Below, piece after piece: positions 1 to 8,298 of a stretch of 64,000 nucleotides of DNA. The translations under genes were made by a program, and so were the position numbers. Source of the DNA: Cylindrospermum stagnale PCC 7417 (GTDB lineage: Bacteria; Cyanobacteriota; Cyanobacteriia; Cyanobacteriales; Nostocaceae); NCBI RefSeq assembly GCF_000317535.1, contig NC_019757.1:6227501-6291500 (forward strand). The letters are read 5' to 3'. Each line of letters starts with the position of its first letter. Positions within the stretch are counted from its first letter, which is position 1. The notes below the pieces were generated by a model. The model saw only the letters and a list, made by a program, of their open reading frames with translations. It had not been told where the DNA came from and ran no database searches.

Positions 1-9
1 CTAAATTTT

Positions 10-51
10 GAGGCAATGCTTCCAATGATCTGCCGGCATAGCGATTGCCTC
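10..51. repeat. Imperfect inverted repeat at window start
   Basis: GAGGCAAT (10-17) and ATTGCCTC (44-51) can pair around a 26-base spacer. It lies downstream of the LysR gene stop and has no T-tract, so it may be a small dispersed repeat rather than a terminator. No gene is seen in the first 132 bases. Confidence 0.3.
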
Positions 52-132
52 AGACAGGAGCGCTCCCTCGACCTGCCTCCGGTGGGTACACCGTGCCATT
101 ACACACAGTACCCAGTCTCCAGAGATGGCATT

Positions 133-1065
133 TTACAGACAGGTTGATAGCATTTGTTCAAAGACTTTGGAAAGAGCAGTTTGAAAACGCTGTCGGTGCT
201 TGAGCTTGAAAAAGGGTCGAAATATTTCTGCGTTCACTCCAGTTCCTTCTCTGTTATCAATAACTTGAATCGTTTGCAGAGTTCCCAGCCGTAGTTCTTT
301 TTTGACCATCAACTCAGAAATTCCCGTTGCACCGACACCGCTTTCCACAGCTGCCTTTGCCATCTCTCCACTGTTGAACACTAAAATTACATTTAATTCG
401 CCAAGATTGATGCCCCAATTTAGCAAGGCTTCCTCAAATCTTTGCTGTGTTCCCGAGCCAGACTCTCGCATCACCCAAGGGGTTTGAGTCAGTTCTGTGA
501 GGTAAATTTTTTGCTGTTCAAACCAAGGGTGAGTTTGGCCAACCACAACTTGTAAGCGATCGCTCCCCACAATTTCATACTCCAGAGTATTCCGTAACGC
601 AGGTTTCACCTCTCCTTCCACCAAACCCAAATCAAATTCTCCCGTCGCTGTACCTAGACATATCTCTTCTGTATTGGCAAGAGTACAGTTAATCTGAATC
701 CCTGGATATTGGCTTTTAAACTTACTAATCTTGCTGGGAAGCCAGTAATTACCAATCGTCAGACTCGAACCTAATTTCAATTCACCCCGTTGCAGATTGT
801 TCAATTCTCGCAATCCCCGTTCTGTCAAGGTGACTTGGTCGAGAATTTTCTGTGCTTCTACTTGTAGTAACTTACCCGCCTCAGCAATCTCAATATGGCG
901 ACCAATCCGATGGAACAACTTGACACCGTATTCCTGCTCAAGGCTGTGGATCGCCGCACTGACCGCAGGTTGAGTAATATAAAGCTCCTCTGCCGCACGG
1001 GTAAAGTGTAAGTGTTCTGCCACAGCTATAAAGATGCGTAGCTGATCTAGCGTCATTCCTGCCAT
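133..1065 (-). CDS. LysR-family transcriptional regulator
   Basis: DNA-binding regulator of 310 residues, the usual LysR length. The N-terminal winged helix-turn-helix is clear (residues about 4-63, with LHFTRAAEELYITQPAVSAA), followed by the linker helix and a periplasmic-binding-protein-like effector domain (about 90-300). The gene is divergent from a CadD-like transporter gene with a 198-base shared upstream region, the classical arrangement for a LysR protein controlling its neighbour, so control of the transporter pair is a reasonable inference. The start could be residue 1 (MAGMTLDQL) or the internal Met 4; the latter matches most LysR N-termini. The effector is unknown. Confidence 0.9.
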   Translation of the reverse strand: MAGMTLDQLRIFIAVAEHLHFTRAAEELYITQPAVSAAIHSLEQEYGVKLFHRIGRHIEIAEAGKLLQVEAQKILDQVTLTERGLRELNNLQRGELKLGSSLTIGNYWLPSKISKFKSQYPGIQINCTLANTEEICLGTATGEFDLGLVEGEVKPALRNTLEYEIVGSDRLQVVVGQTHPWFEQQKIYLTELTQTPWVMRESGSGTQQRFEEALLNWGINLGELNVILVFNSGEMAKAAVESGVGATGISELMVKKELRLGTLQTIQVIDNREGTGVNAEIFRPFFKLKHRQRFQTALSKVFEQMLSTCL

Positions 1066-1263
1066 TTTGCACTATCCCTCAAACTTTGGTCACATTTTCA
1101 TCACTTCTGTTTATCATTTTGACAAATAAAAGCATTTGATTCTATCGGTTAAGAAGATTACAGTATAAATCAAGCCTTTGGTACTGGGCTAAACAAGTTA
1201 AGGCAAACTTCGCTTCCAGTCAGAACTGAGAAGGACAAAACTCAATCATTGTGAGCAACGATC
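1066..1263. promoter_or_regulatory. Divergent promoter region, LysR / CadD-like gene
   Basis: This AT-rich intergenic region should carry both divergent promoters. On the plus strand there is a TTGACA at 1119-1124 and a TATAAAT-like box near 1164. They are too far apart to form one promoter, so the exact start is uncertain. A LysR operator is expected here, but no single T-N11-A site stands out. Confidence 0.35.
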
Positions 1264-1935
1264 ATGAATTGGTTAATTAGTACATCAGTTATTGGCATTT
1301 CCGCTGCTTTTGCCACCACCTTTGACGACAATTTATACTTGACCGCCTTTTTCGGAAAAGTTAATCGCACCTTTCGTCCCAAGCATATTGTTCTTGGTGA
1401 ATTTCTGGGATTCACGGCATTAGTGTGTGCTAGTCTCCCTGGTTTCTTCGGCGGACAAATCCTTCCAGAAGCCTGGATTGGATTACTAGGCTTTCTTCCA
1501 ATCACTATTGGTATCAGTCATCTAGTGAAACGGGAAGTGGAAGAAGAGGCAGTACAAGCTGTATCAATTAACTTACCCTCTCATGGCAAAACTCAGCATC
1601 ACAATAAATCACTCTGGGGCACTCTACGTGATCCTCAAACCTACCGCGTTTCCGCAGTGACGATTGCCAATGGAGGAAACAACATTGGGATTTACGTGCC
1701 GTTGTTTGCCAGTAGCAATCTCCCAAGTTTGGGTGTAATTTTGTCTGTTTGCTACGCGACTATTGGGTTATGGTGCTTCCTCTCTTACAACATGACGCGC
1801 AATCCTCTTATGGCTCCCCTTCTAGCTCGCTATGGTCGAAAAATCTGCCCGGTTGTGTTGATTTACTTAGGATTTTCCATCCTGATTAAAAGTGGAAGTT
1901 TTCAACTTTTACCCGGTTTGAGCAATGCTTTTTAA
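1264..1935 (+). CDS. CadD-like cadmium resistance family transporter
   Basis: Integral membrane protein of 223 residues of the Cad (cadmium resistance transporter) family, thought to export divalent cations. The N-terminus shows the family's acidic motif (TTFDDNLYLTAFFGK, about 18-32), followed by hydrophobic helices with SLPGFFGG and a second half containing TIANGGNNIGIYVPLF. The protein reads as two repeated halves of about three helices. It is the first of two tandem paralogs (next gene 134 bases downstream) and divergent from the LysR gene, which may regulate it. The true substrate cannot be read from the sequence. Confidence 0.85.
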   Translation: MNWLISTSVIGISAAFATTFDDNLYLTAFFGKVNRTFRPKHIVLGEFLGFTALVCASLPGFFGGQILPEAWIGLLGFLPITIGISHLVKREVEEEAVQAVSINLPSHGKTQHHNKSLWGTLRDPQTYRVSAVTIANGGNNIGIYVPLFASSNLPSLGVILSVCYATIGLWCFLSYNMTRNPLMAPLLARYGRKICPVVLIYLGFSILIKSGSFQLLPGLSNAF

Positions 1936-2069
1936 GCAGTAAAGCCGCTGATTGCACTATTGTTAAAAATTATTGGCGAAATGTAAAGCACTATTTTCAA
2001 TTACAGATTCTTTTACCTCTTGATTACCGACATATAATCAAGCATCACAATCAAAAAGGGATTTCACAA

Positions 2070-2771
2070 ATGAGCGAGTTAATAACTGCAATTACCACTG
2101 GAATAACGGCTTTTAGTGCCACTAATATCGATGATATTGTTATTTTGACTTTACTTTATTCACAAATAAATCAAACCTTCCGCTCTCGTCATATCTTCGC
2201 AGGTCAGTATTTAGGGTTTGGTTTATTAGTAATTGCCAGTCTTCCTGGTTTCTTTGGTGGACTAATTGTTCCGCAGTCTTGGATTCGACTACTAGGCTTG
2301 ATGCCAATCATTATTGGTTTCAGCAGTTTACTCAAACATGAAGAAGATTCATTACAGGAATTGTCAGTCGAAAGCGACCCATCTTACCCCTCTGCAATTG
2401 CCAGCATTCTTTCTCCCCAGACATGCAATGTAGCAGCTATTGCCTTTGCTAATGGCAGCGACAATATTAGTATATATGTGCCGTTATTTGCCAATACGGA
2501 ATTAGAGAATTTATTAGTGATTATCGGTGTATTCTTTACGCTTGTAGGAGTGTGGTGCTATGCCGCTTATAAAATAACTAAGCTACCCACTATCGCGCAA
2601 GTCTTAACTGACTACGGCAATACTTTTGTTCCTTTCATTTTGATTGGATTGGGCGTATTTATAATTATGGAAAATGTTATGTTCACTGTTTTAGCTGTCG
2701 CAGCTAGTTATTTATTCTCAGTTATCTTAGGTATGAAGAATCAGCTAGCACTGAATAGTAAAGCTAATTAA
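2070..2771 (+). CDS. CadD-like cadmium resistance family transporter (second copy)
   Basis: Paralog of the preceding gene, 233 residues, with the same signature elements: TNIDDIVILTLLYSQ near the N-terminus, SLPGFFGG in the middle and AFANGSDNISIYVPLFANT in the second half. The conserved first acidic motif reads IDD rather than FDD. It is longer at the C-terminus, with an extra hydrophobic segment. Its own leader (1936-2069) is AT-rich, so it may have a separate promoter. The duplication suggests gene dosage or altered metal preference, which is inference. Confidence 0.85.
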   Translation: MSELITAITTGITAFSATNIDDIVILTLLYSQINQTFRSRHIFAGQYLGFGLLVIASLPGFFGGLIVPQSWIRLLGLMPIIIGFSSLLKHEEDSLQELSVESDPSYPSAIASILSPQTCNVAAIAFANGSDNISIYVPLFANTELENLLVIIGVFFTLVGVWCYAAYKITKLPTIAQVLTDYGNTFVPFILIGLGVFIIMENVMFTVLAVAASYLFSVILGMKNQLALNSKAN

Positions 2772-2858
2772 GCATCTAATAGAAGTTGCCTCACCAATTT
2801 ACTACCAAGATTGATTTTTCAAATTCAACCTAGAGCATTCATCAACAGGAGTCACATC

Positions 2859-3515
2859 ATGAAAATTTGGAAATCTCTGTTAATCGTCTCAATGATTTTG
2901 GTAAATTTCGCCTTTGCTCAACCATCCTTGGCTGAAAGACCAAAATTCACCAGTAATCCTGACTATATAGAAGTCACTCAAGCACTTAATGAACTTAAAC
3001 AATCAACAGCAGCACAACTAGAAACAGAGGGTTCTATCCCACCAGAAACTCAAAAGAAAATCGATGAGTTAGCCTTTCAACAATACGCTTTAGAGTCGGG
3101 AACTTATTGGGGCCAGTGCCGTAATGAAACAGGTAAAACCCTTGCTGTCTATGGTAAAAGATCCAAAAACGAAGACAACAAAAACAATGTATACGACAAT
3201 GGGCTATATTTTCTAGCGGATGGTCAGACTACTAAAAGAAAATGGGACTGTGATGGATTTTATCTGCCGAATGATGCCAAAATTATAGGCTTAAGCCCTG
3301 ATGGACAAGCTCAAGAATTTCTCGGACCGGTTGCTGTGAAAATAGCTGATGGTAGTCAGTTGGTAATTAAGACTAATCCGGAGACTGCGGTAATAGAAAT
3401 TAACGTTCCTAATGCTCAAGTTGTCAAAACTGATGCAGTTAATTGGTTTATCCCCAATGTATCCCAAGCTCTCATAGATACAAGACTGCCTAATGCTCCC
3501 AGCAAAAAGTCTTGA
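2859..3515 (+). CDS. Secreted protein of unknown function
   Basis: Protein of 218 residues with an N-terminal signal peptide (MKIWKSLLIVSMILVNFAFA, cleavage probably after QPSLA). The start at 2859 is preferred because AGGAG lies 8 bases upstream and the signal peptide starts exactly there; a start 16 codons upstream is less likely. The mature part is soluble, with a proline-poor helical N-terminal third and a beta-rich remainder containing two cysteines (WGQCRNE, KWDCDGF) that may form a disulfide outside the cytoplasm. I recognise no family. It follows the CadD-like pair on the same strand with an 87-base gap. Confidence 0.7.
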   Translation: MKIWKSLLIVSMILVNFAFAQPSLAERPKFTSNPDYIEVTQALNELKQSTAAQLETEGSIPPETQKKIDELAFQQYALESGTYWGQCRNETGKTLAVYGKRSKNEDNKNNVYDNGLYFLADGQTTKRKWDCDGFYLPNDAKIIGLSPDGQAQEFLGPVAVKIADGSQLVIKTNPETAVIEINVPNAQVVKTDAVNWFIPNVSQALIDTRLPNAPSKKS

Positions 3516-3825
3516 ATTTAACTCATAGTTGCATTTTCAACACTCTTTTTAAATTGACATAGAGCATCAGCCAAAATTAGAGAAATGATACCACAAGCAT
3601 TGGTGTAAAAGCTCTCTAAGTTTGGTTGATTTTTTATGGCCAGTAATTTAAGGCTTGTTTTATTCCAATATCTGCATTAAAATGAATCTTGAAAAAAGGC
3701 ACAAGCATAACAGGTATATTTGGGTAGTGCGCTCATCGCACTGGATGCAAATCGTCTGGAAGCTAATTGGCGATTTTCTGAGAATTTTAGTTAAAGTAAC
3801 GTCTTTGGGAATCAGGGTGTTATCA

Positions 3826-4251
3826 ATGCAATTAAAGTCCAAACCCATAGAAGAAACAAATAAAAAGAAGCCTGGAAGGCAGAATCCGTCACGAGTTCGG
3901 GATCACTTGGCAAATGAGCGTACCTATCTCGCTTGGATGCGGACTGCGATCGCGCTTTTGGGTTTTGGTGTCGTCATCGTCCGGTTGCGTGCCTTCCAAG
4001 TACCCCTGATAGCCAATCCTGGTAACGGTTGGAAGTTAGGCTTAGTCTTCTCTCTGGTGGGTTTGCTCACGGTTTGGCTCTCTACAGCGCACTATTTTTC
4101 TGTCCGCCGCGATATTGAAGAAGATACTTATGAACCCACAGACCGCTGGATACTTCTGTTTAGTATAGCGATTATGATTCTCGGTGCTGGGGTAGTTTAT
4201 TTTGTCTTTACCACCCCGTTAAACCCCTTGAGTCCGATGATAGCTGAATGA
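3826..4251 (+). CDS. DUF202 (YidH-like) membrane protein
   Basis: Small inner-membrane protein of 141 residues. The DUF202 signature DHLANERTYLAWMRTAIALL leads into the first of three predicted membrane helices, the others being around WKLGLVFSLVGLLTVWL and WILLFSIAIMILGAGVVYF. The family includes E. coli YidH; the function is unknown. The chosen ATG has an AGGG element 9 bases upstream and gives the usual family length. The same frame stays open to 3655 with an ATG at 3682, which would add a basic and hydrophobic N-terminus not typical of the family. Confidence 0.7.
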   Translation: MQLKSKPIEETNKKKPGRQNPSRVRDHLANERTYLAWMRTAIALLGFGVVIVRLRAFQVPLIANPGNGWKLGLVFSLVGLLTVWLSTAHYFSVRRDIEEDTYEPTDRWILLFSIAIMILGAGVVYFVFTTPLNPLSPMIAE

Positions 4252-4357
4252 ATTTTGTCTACCTGCTGACAGGTGTATTCACAAACAGCAGCTGTTAGAT
4301 AGTAAGAAACAACCAGAAAATAAACAGGTTGGGCTATGCCACAGAGAAAGACGCGGC

Positions 4358-4500
4358 TTGACATCCTCCCACCGCTAATCAGTCCTTTCCTGATATAGCG
4401 GGGGATTCCAAAGATCGCTCTTTGGGCTTCCTCTTTCCACGACTCGGCTTACTTGGAGGAGTTTCCCCACCCAGGCAGAGGTCGATATCTCCAGAGGCGT
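4358..4500 (-). ncRNA. Probable omega RNA (reRNA) of the TnpB element
   Basis: In IS200/IS605 elements the scaffold RNA overlaps the 3' end of tnpB and ends at the transposon right end, with the adjoining host sequence as guide. Here the scaffold would end at 4358 and the guide would be read from 4357 downward (GCCGCGTCTTTCTCTGTGGC). The terminal region can fold (CCCCCGCTA around 4396-4404 pairing with TAGCGGTGGG around 4367-4376). The 5' limit is a guess; the element end is firm. Confidence 0.45.
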
Positions 4501-5638
4501 TAGTTCCGACATGACCTGCCGTACTCAATCCTTTTTCTAATATGTTTCGTGCTGCATTATGGTCGCGGTCTTGAGTATGCCCACAGTGAGGGCAAACATG
4601 AGTTCTGGACGAGAGAGATTTTTTGACAATCTCACCACAATTAGAGCAATTTTGGCTAGTGAAATTGGGAGGTACAGCAACCGTGACTACACCAAACACC
4701 TTACCGAAATACTCAACCCATTCACGAAACAGCGACCATGACACATCACTAATTGACTTAGCCAAGTGATGATTCTTGATCAAATTCTGCACCATCAAAT
4801 CCTCATACGCCACAAGGTCGTTAGACCTTACCACGCACCTTGCCGTTTTAATAGCAAAGTCTTTACGCTGACGACTTACTTTGAGGTGTTTACGAGCAAG
4901 TTTATTTCTAAACTTAATTCTGTTTTTAGAACCCTTTTTAGTTTTAGACATTCGGCGTTGCAACCGCTTCAAAGACTTCTCACTTTTGCGAAGATGTCTA
5001 GGGTTGGCAACAGTTTCCCCATTACTATCTGTATAGAAGTGGTTTAATCCCACATCAATACCAATAGTTTTTCCCGTTGGTTCTCGCTTTTCTACTCGTT
5101 CATGGTCGATGCAAAACTGGCAATAATAGCCATCAGCACGACGCACAACCCGCACTCTCTTAAACTGTTTGAGTTGGTAAAAATGTAGGTCACGAGTTCC
5201 CCAAAGCTTGAAGGTTCCTGCCTTAAATCCATCGGAGAAAGTGATGTATTTGCGGTCAACAGAAAGCTTCCACCCACAGGTTTTGTACTCAACAGAGCCG
5301 TGTGTTTGTTCTTTCTTGAATTGTGGATAACCCTTTTTACCCCGTTTGTTTTTCTGACAGTTATCAAAGAAGCGAGCAATCGCAGACCAAGCTCTTTCCG
5401 CAGAAGCTTGCCTGGCCATGGAGTTCAACTTGGATACCCAAGGAAACTTGTGATTAGCAGCGAGCACTGCACAGAATTTACTCAGGTCGTATCGACCAAT
5501 ACCTTTGTTATCCATCCAGTATCGAAGGCTGGCATTGCGAACAAAACGAGCGGTTCTAATCGCTTCATTCAGCGACTGATACTGCTCGTTGGTTCCCTCA
5601 AGTTTGGCCTCAAATACCAGCATATTTACGTCAAACAC
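4379..5638 (-). CDS. tnpB: TnpB RNA-guided endonuclease (IS200/IS605 family)
   Basis: Protein of 419 residues related to Cas12 nucleases. All three RuvC acidic residues appear present: Asp in GIDVGLNHF, Glu in VAYEDLMVQN and Asp in TQDRDHNAARNIL. A four-cysteine zinc ribbon (CSNCGE...CPHCGH) sits between the last two. The N-terminal part is the helix-turn-helix and beta-barrel region, with an arginine/lysine-rich helix (LKRLQRRMSKTKKG) expected to bind RNA. The start may be the internal Met at 5623 (MLVFEAKLEG). It looks intact and should be active with a right-end RNA whose guide comes from flanking DNA. The extra tail of about 50 residues after the last catalytic Asp overlaps the RNA-coding end. 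Confidence 0.92.
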   Translation of the reverse strand: MFDVNMLVFEAKLEGTNEQYQSLNEAIRTARFVRNASLRYWMDNKGIGRYDLSKFCAVLAANHKFPWVSKLNSMARQASAERAWSAIARFFDNCQKNKRGKKGYPQFKKEQTHGSVEYKTCGWKLSVDRKYITFSDGFKAGTFKLWGTRDLHFYQLKQFKRVRVVRRADGYYCQFCIDHERVEKREPTGKTIGIDVGLNHFYTDSNGETVANPRHLRKSEKSLKRLQRRMSKTKKGSKNRIKFRNKLARKHLKVSRQRKDFAIKTARCVVRSNDLVAYEDLMVQNLIKNHHLAKSISDVSWSLFREWVEYFGKVFGVVTVAVPPNFTSQNCSNCGEIVKKSLSSRTHVCPHCGHTQDRDHNAARNILEKGLSTAGHVGTNASGDIDLCLGGETPPSKPSRGKRKPKERSLESPAISGKD

Positions 5639-5841
5639 ACTAAGATAAATTATATCACGGAGTTAGGTAACTTCTTGCTTACTAGTGTGGCGATCGCAGG
5701 TACTGTTGCTATAGGTACTGGGCTACAAAACAATGCTGCCACTATGACAACACCCCTAGCAACTATGCCTATTTTCTCCACCACGGTTGCGAAATCTGTA
5801 TTAAAATAAACGTTAATTACAAACAGATAAAAAATTAACTC

Positions 5842-6405
5842 GTGAAAAATATTAATCTTAGAGATATTGTTAGAGCTAACCTAACAAGTAATTTGACGGA
5901 AGAATTTCTATTTAACTTTTTGGAATTGGATGGTAATAAGGCAGCACTGAATTTAACTAATCCTGCTCAAGACGACTTAGTACGTTATGAAGCACTTTTA
6001 CGAATAACGAATGCTGCTCATAATTCAAATTTACTCGTCCTTAGTGGTTCTAAAAATGCATCACTTCAGGTTATGCAATCTTTTCTTGAACAGCATTTGG
6101 GAGTGAAAGCAAAAAATTCTTCATTAACATATAATCCTAGTAATAAAAATATTACTATTTACTTTGAAGGTTATCAAGCTAAAAGTTGGAGAAATTGTCA
6201 GTATAACTATACCTGGATATTAGCCTCCTCCCAGAGTAACATTTTAGCTAACATTTCTAATGTTAATAGTCAAGTCACTGTTATTTTAGCGGGTGAGCAA
6301 GAGCCGGAGCAATTAACTAAATTTAATATTCTTCAAGAACAGACTTTAGTTTACGAGGGACAAGGAAATTTGAAATCATATCGTAGTAGAGGTAATAGCA
6401 TTTAA
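5842..6405 (+). CDS. Hypothetical protein
   Basis: GTG-initiated frame of 187 residues (GTGAAAAAT), AT-rich and rich in Asn, Leu and Ser. There is no signal peptide or membrane segment. The first half is leucine-rich and probably helical; the second contains alternating beta-like segments such as NITIYFEGY and VTVILAGEQ, ending in a basic tail (LKSYRSRG). I recognise no family. It begins 32 bases after the interrupted Tat-signal gene and may have been co-transcribed with it, in which case the insertion could have polar effects. The Shine-Dalgarno sequence is weak. Confidence 0.6.
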   Translation: MKNINLRDIVRANLTSNLTEEFLFNFLELDGNKAALNLTNPAQDDLVRYEALLRITNAAHNSNLLVLSGSKNASLQVMQSFLEQHLGVKAKNSSLTYNPSNKNITIYFEGYQAKSWRNCQYNYTWILASSQSNILANISNVNSQVTVILAGEQEPEQLTKFNILQEQTLVYEGQGNLKSYRSRGNSI

Positions 6406-6708
6406 TTGAAGTTCAGCCGGGATGCGCGCAAAATAGGACACGTTATAAATAAATATTAAAGAGCGTGTTTTATTGCTTTACTAACTTGCTCATATAATGA
6501 TATTGGGACAATCGAAAATTTGTACGGGGAAATCAACTCCTCACTCCTCTCAGTGGCTCAAGCTTGCCCATAAATAATCATTTTTGGTTTAAAGTGCGGA
6601 ATGTAGGTTTTTTCTGTACCTGAACCAATTGCAAACCGCTATAAAAAATAACCCTTCCCCGAAAGTAGGAAAGGGTTAAGTTAATTAAGTAATTAACCAA
6701 ACTTAATA
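6406..6708. other. Intergenic region
   Basis: Convergent gap between the unknown gene and the pirin gene. Apart from the terminator near its right end, no gene or RNA is seen. Confidence 0.5.
6640..6678 (-). terminator. Rho-independent terminator of the pirin gene
   Basis: AACCCTTCC (6650-6658) pairs with GGAAAGGGTT (6668-6677) with one bulged A. On the minus strand the hairpin is followed by TTATTTTTTATAG, a good T-tract, 31 bases after the pirin stop codon. Confidence 0.75.
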
Positions 6709-7428
6709 TCAACCCAAATCAAAAAGCAAGATTTCCGCGCTGGTATTGGTGCTAATTTCTAGTTTTTCTTCCCCGTTGATTTGCACCCCATCGCCGGCTC
6801 TGAGTTCTTCACCATTTAAGTTTGCTGTACCTTGAGCTATTTGTAACCAAGCATAGCGATGAGGTGGGACGTGATAATTAACAACATCACCTGATTCTAA
6901 AAGAGATGCATATAAATCAACATCTTGGTGAATAGTTACAGCACCATCACGTCCATCTTTAGCAGCGATTAAGCGGAGTTTTCCCCGCTTTTCTTCTGGG
7001 GTAAAAGCCTTTTGTTCATACCTTGGTGTGATTCCTTGCTTGTCAGGAAGAATCCAGATTTGCAGCAAGTGCAGTGGTTCTGTTGGTGAGGGGTTAAATT
7101 CGCTATGCTGAATACCAGTACCCGCACTCATGATTTGTGCATCCCCAGGACGAATCACTGAACCTGTACCCAAACTGTCTTTATGCTCTACTGCACCTGA
7201 TAAAACATAAGTGAGAATTTCCATGTCTCGATGTCCGTGGGTAGGAAATCCAGCACCGGGAGCAATGCGATCGTCGTTAATCACCCGCAGAGAGCGAAAT
7301 CCCATGCGGTTGGGATCATAAAAGCTGCTAAAGGAAAATGTGTGGTAACTATCGAGCCAGTCTATCTGAGCATGACCACGATTATTTCTATCATGAATTA
7401 AGTGTGTTTTTGTAGTTTGTTGAGACAT
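6709..7428 (-). CDS. Pirin family protein
   Basis: Bicupin of 239 residues in the pirin/YhhW family, some members of which oxidise quercetin. The first cupin carries the metal site ([18 protein letters not shown] with the downstream GIQHSEFN), giving the His/His/His/Glu set. The second cupin (from about residue 150) is degenerate, as usual. The length matches E. coli YhhW (about 231). Two palindromes lie upstream at 7472-7521, so expression is probably controlled by a dimeric repressor. The natural substrate is unknown; a role in redox or electrophile stress is inferred from the family and from the Dps and aldo/keto reductase neighbours. Confidence 0.9.
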   Translation of the reverse strand: MSQQTTKTHLIHDRNNRGHAQIDWLDSYHTFSFSSFYDPNRMGFRSLRVINDDRIAPGAGFPTHGHRDMEILTYVLSGAVEHKDSLGTGSVIRPGDAQIMSAGTGIQHSEFNPSPTEPLHLLQIWILPDKQGITPRYEQKAFTPEEKRGKLRLIAAKDGRDGAVTIHQDVDLYASLLESGDVVNYHVPPHRYAWLQIAQGTANLNGEELRAGDGVQINGEEKLEISTNTSAEILLFDLG

Positions 7429-7471
7429 AGGAAATTAAAGATTAAACTTGGTTTTGAACTATTTATATAGT

Positions 7472-7521
7472 AAGGTATGATACTTATAAATGAAAAGTAC
7501 GCACTTTAAAGTGACGTACTT
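7472..7521. promoter_or_regulatory. Palindromic operator pair upstream of the pirin gene
   Basis: AAGGTATGATACTT (7472-7485) and the longer AAGTACG...CGTACTT palindrome (7495-7521) both have the AAGTAC/GTACTT half-site style of small winged-helix repressors such as HxlR/QorR. They lie 44 to 93 bases upstream of the pirin start. The regulator is not in the window; the family assignment is inference. Confidence 0.5.
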
Positions 7522-7571
7522 ACCAAAAAGATACTACTAGATTAGAGACAGTTTATTTACTTTAAGATTAC

Positions 7572-8141
7572 TTATCTCACTGCGGCTGTTTTTTGAGTTT
7601 TAGTAGTAGTGGCTGCGCCATTATCTGCCTTTGCTGGGGATGCTTGCAGATGAGCTTCTAGGAACCAGAGTCGTTTGTCTATGGTGCGAGAAATTTCGGT
7701 GTAAATATCAGCGGTGTCAGCGTCGCCTAAGTCGTTGGTTTTGGCGATCGCATCTCTGATATGTTTGGCATAGGGTGCAAAACGGTCTGCTAAGGCTGTG
7801 ACGTGCTCTTTGCCATCTATAGCCTCAAAGGGAAATTCTGGTAGAATCGAGTTACTAGCGGCGATGCGGGCTGTTCCTAAAGCGTAGCCACCCAAGGCGG
7901 TAATGCGTTCGGCTACCAAATCAACGTATTCTTCCAATTCACCGGCAAGTTCGTCAAATAATTCGTGCAACTGATAGAAATCTGTGCCTTTCACATTCCA
8001 GTGTGCTTGCTTTGTCTGAGTTTTTAGATCCAAAGTTGCTGCCAATGTTTGGTTAAGAATTGACACGACTTGGACTCGCACATCGGTGGGAATATCAATC
8101 CGGGTGGAAAACAACCGTGATGAAAGTTTGTGATCGCTCAT
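7572..8141 (-). CDS. dps: Dps family ferritin-like protein
   Basis: Protein of 189 residues, a DNA-binding-protein-from-starved-cells homolog that oxidises and stores iron and protects against peroxide. The four-helix ferritin fold is visible, with the intersubunit ferroxidase residues in TKQAHWNVKGTDFYQLHELFDEL (His, Asp, Glu) and the following ELEEYVDLVAERI. The C-terminal tail (SPAKADNGAATTTKTQKTAA) is disordered and slightly basic. It sits 143 bases upstream of the pirin gene on the same strand but has its own leader. Cyanobacteria carry several Dps paralogs; which one this is cannot be said. Confidence 0.92.
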   Translation of the reverse strand: MSDHKLSSRLFSTRIDIPTDVRVQVVSILNQTLAATLDLKTQTKQAHWNVKGTDFYQLHELFDELAGELEEYVDLVAERITALGGYALGTARIAASNSILPEFPFEAIDGKEHVTALADRFAPYAKHIRDAIAKTNDLGDADTADIYTEISRTIDKRLWFLEAHLQASPAKADNGAATTTKTQKTAAVR

Positions 8142-8298
8142 GTTTCAACCTTAAGCCATTTACTCCTTAACTGTACGGATATTTGCTGGCTACAAACAAC
8201 TCTCTAGCGGTAGATATAATTAAGTCCGAAAGTTCAGTTGACGATTAAGGGAATTAATGCCTGAATGTGCAGTTTTACTGCTGTTGCTAGCTTTATAA

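Larger units (their letters stand above)
4358..5666 (-). mobile_element. IS200/IS605-family element carrying only tnpB
   Basis: An element of 1309 bases with tnpB and no TnpA transposase gene, so it depends on a TnpA in trans. The right end on the minus strand finishes GGAGGATGTCAA at 4358, and the left end begins CTAACTCC at 5666. The flank next to the left end reads TTAC on the minus strand (complement of GTAA at 5667-5670), consistent with family insertion 3' of a short T-rich target tetramer or pentamer. There is no target-site duplication, as expected. The boundaries are supported independently because excision restores a perfect Tat signal peptide frame. Confidence 0.8.
4336..5809 (+). 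pseudogene. Small Tat-signal protein gene interrupted by a TnpB element
   Basis: Removing the element 4358-5666 joins 4336-4357 to 5667-5809 in one uninterrupted frame of 54 codons plus stop. The product starts MPQRKTRRNFLLTSVAIAG, a textbook twin-arginine (Tat) signal (TRRNFLL followed by a hydrophobic stretch), and continues with a short tail rich in Thr, Ala and Met. The insertion falls inside the second arginine codon of the pair (C|GT). The gene ends 32 bases before the next gene, so the two may have been an operon. The short length means it could itself be the remnant of a longer exported protein. The junction is read directly from the sequence; the function is unknown. Confidence 0.75.
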
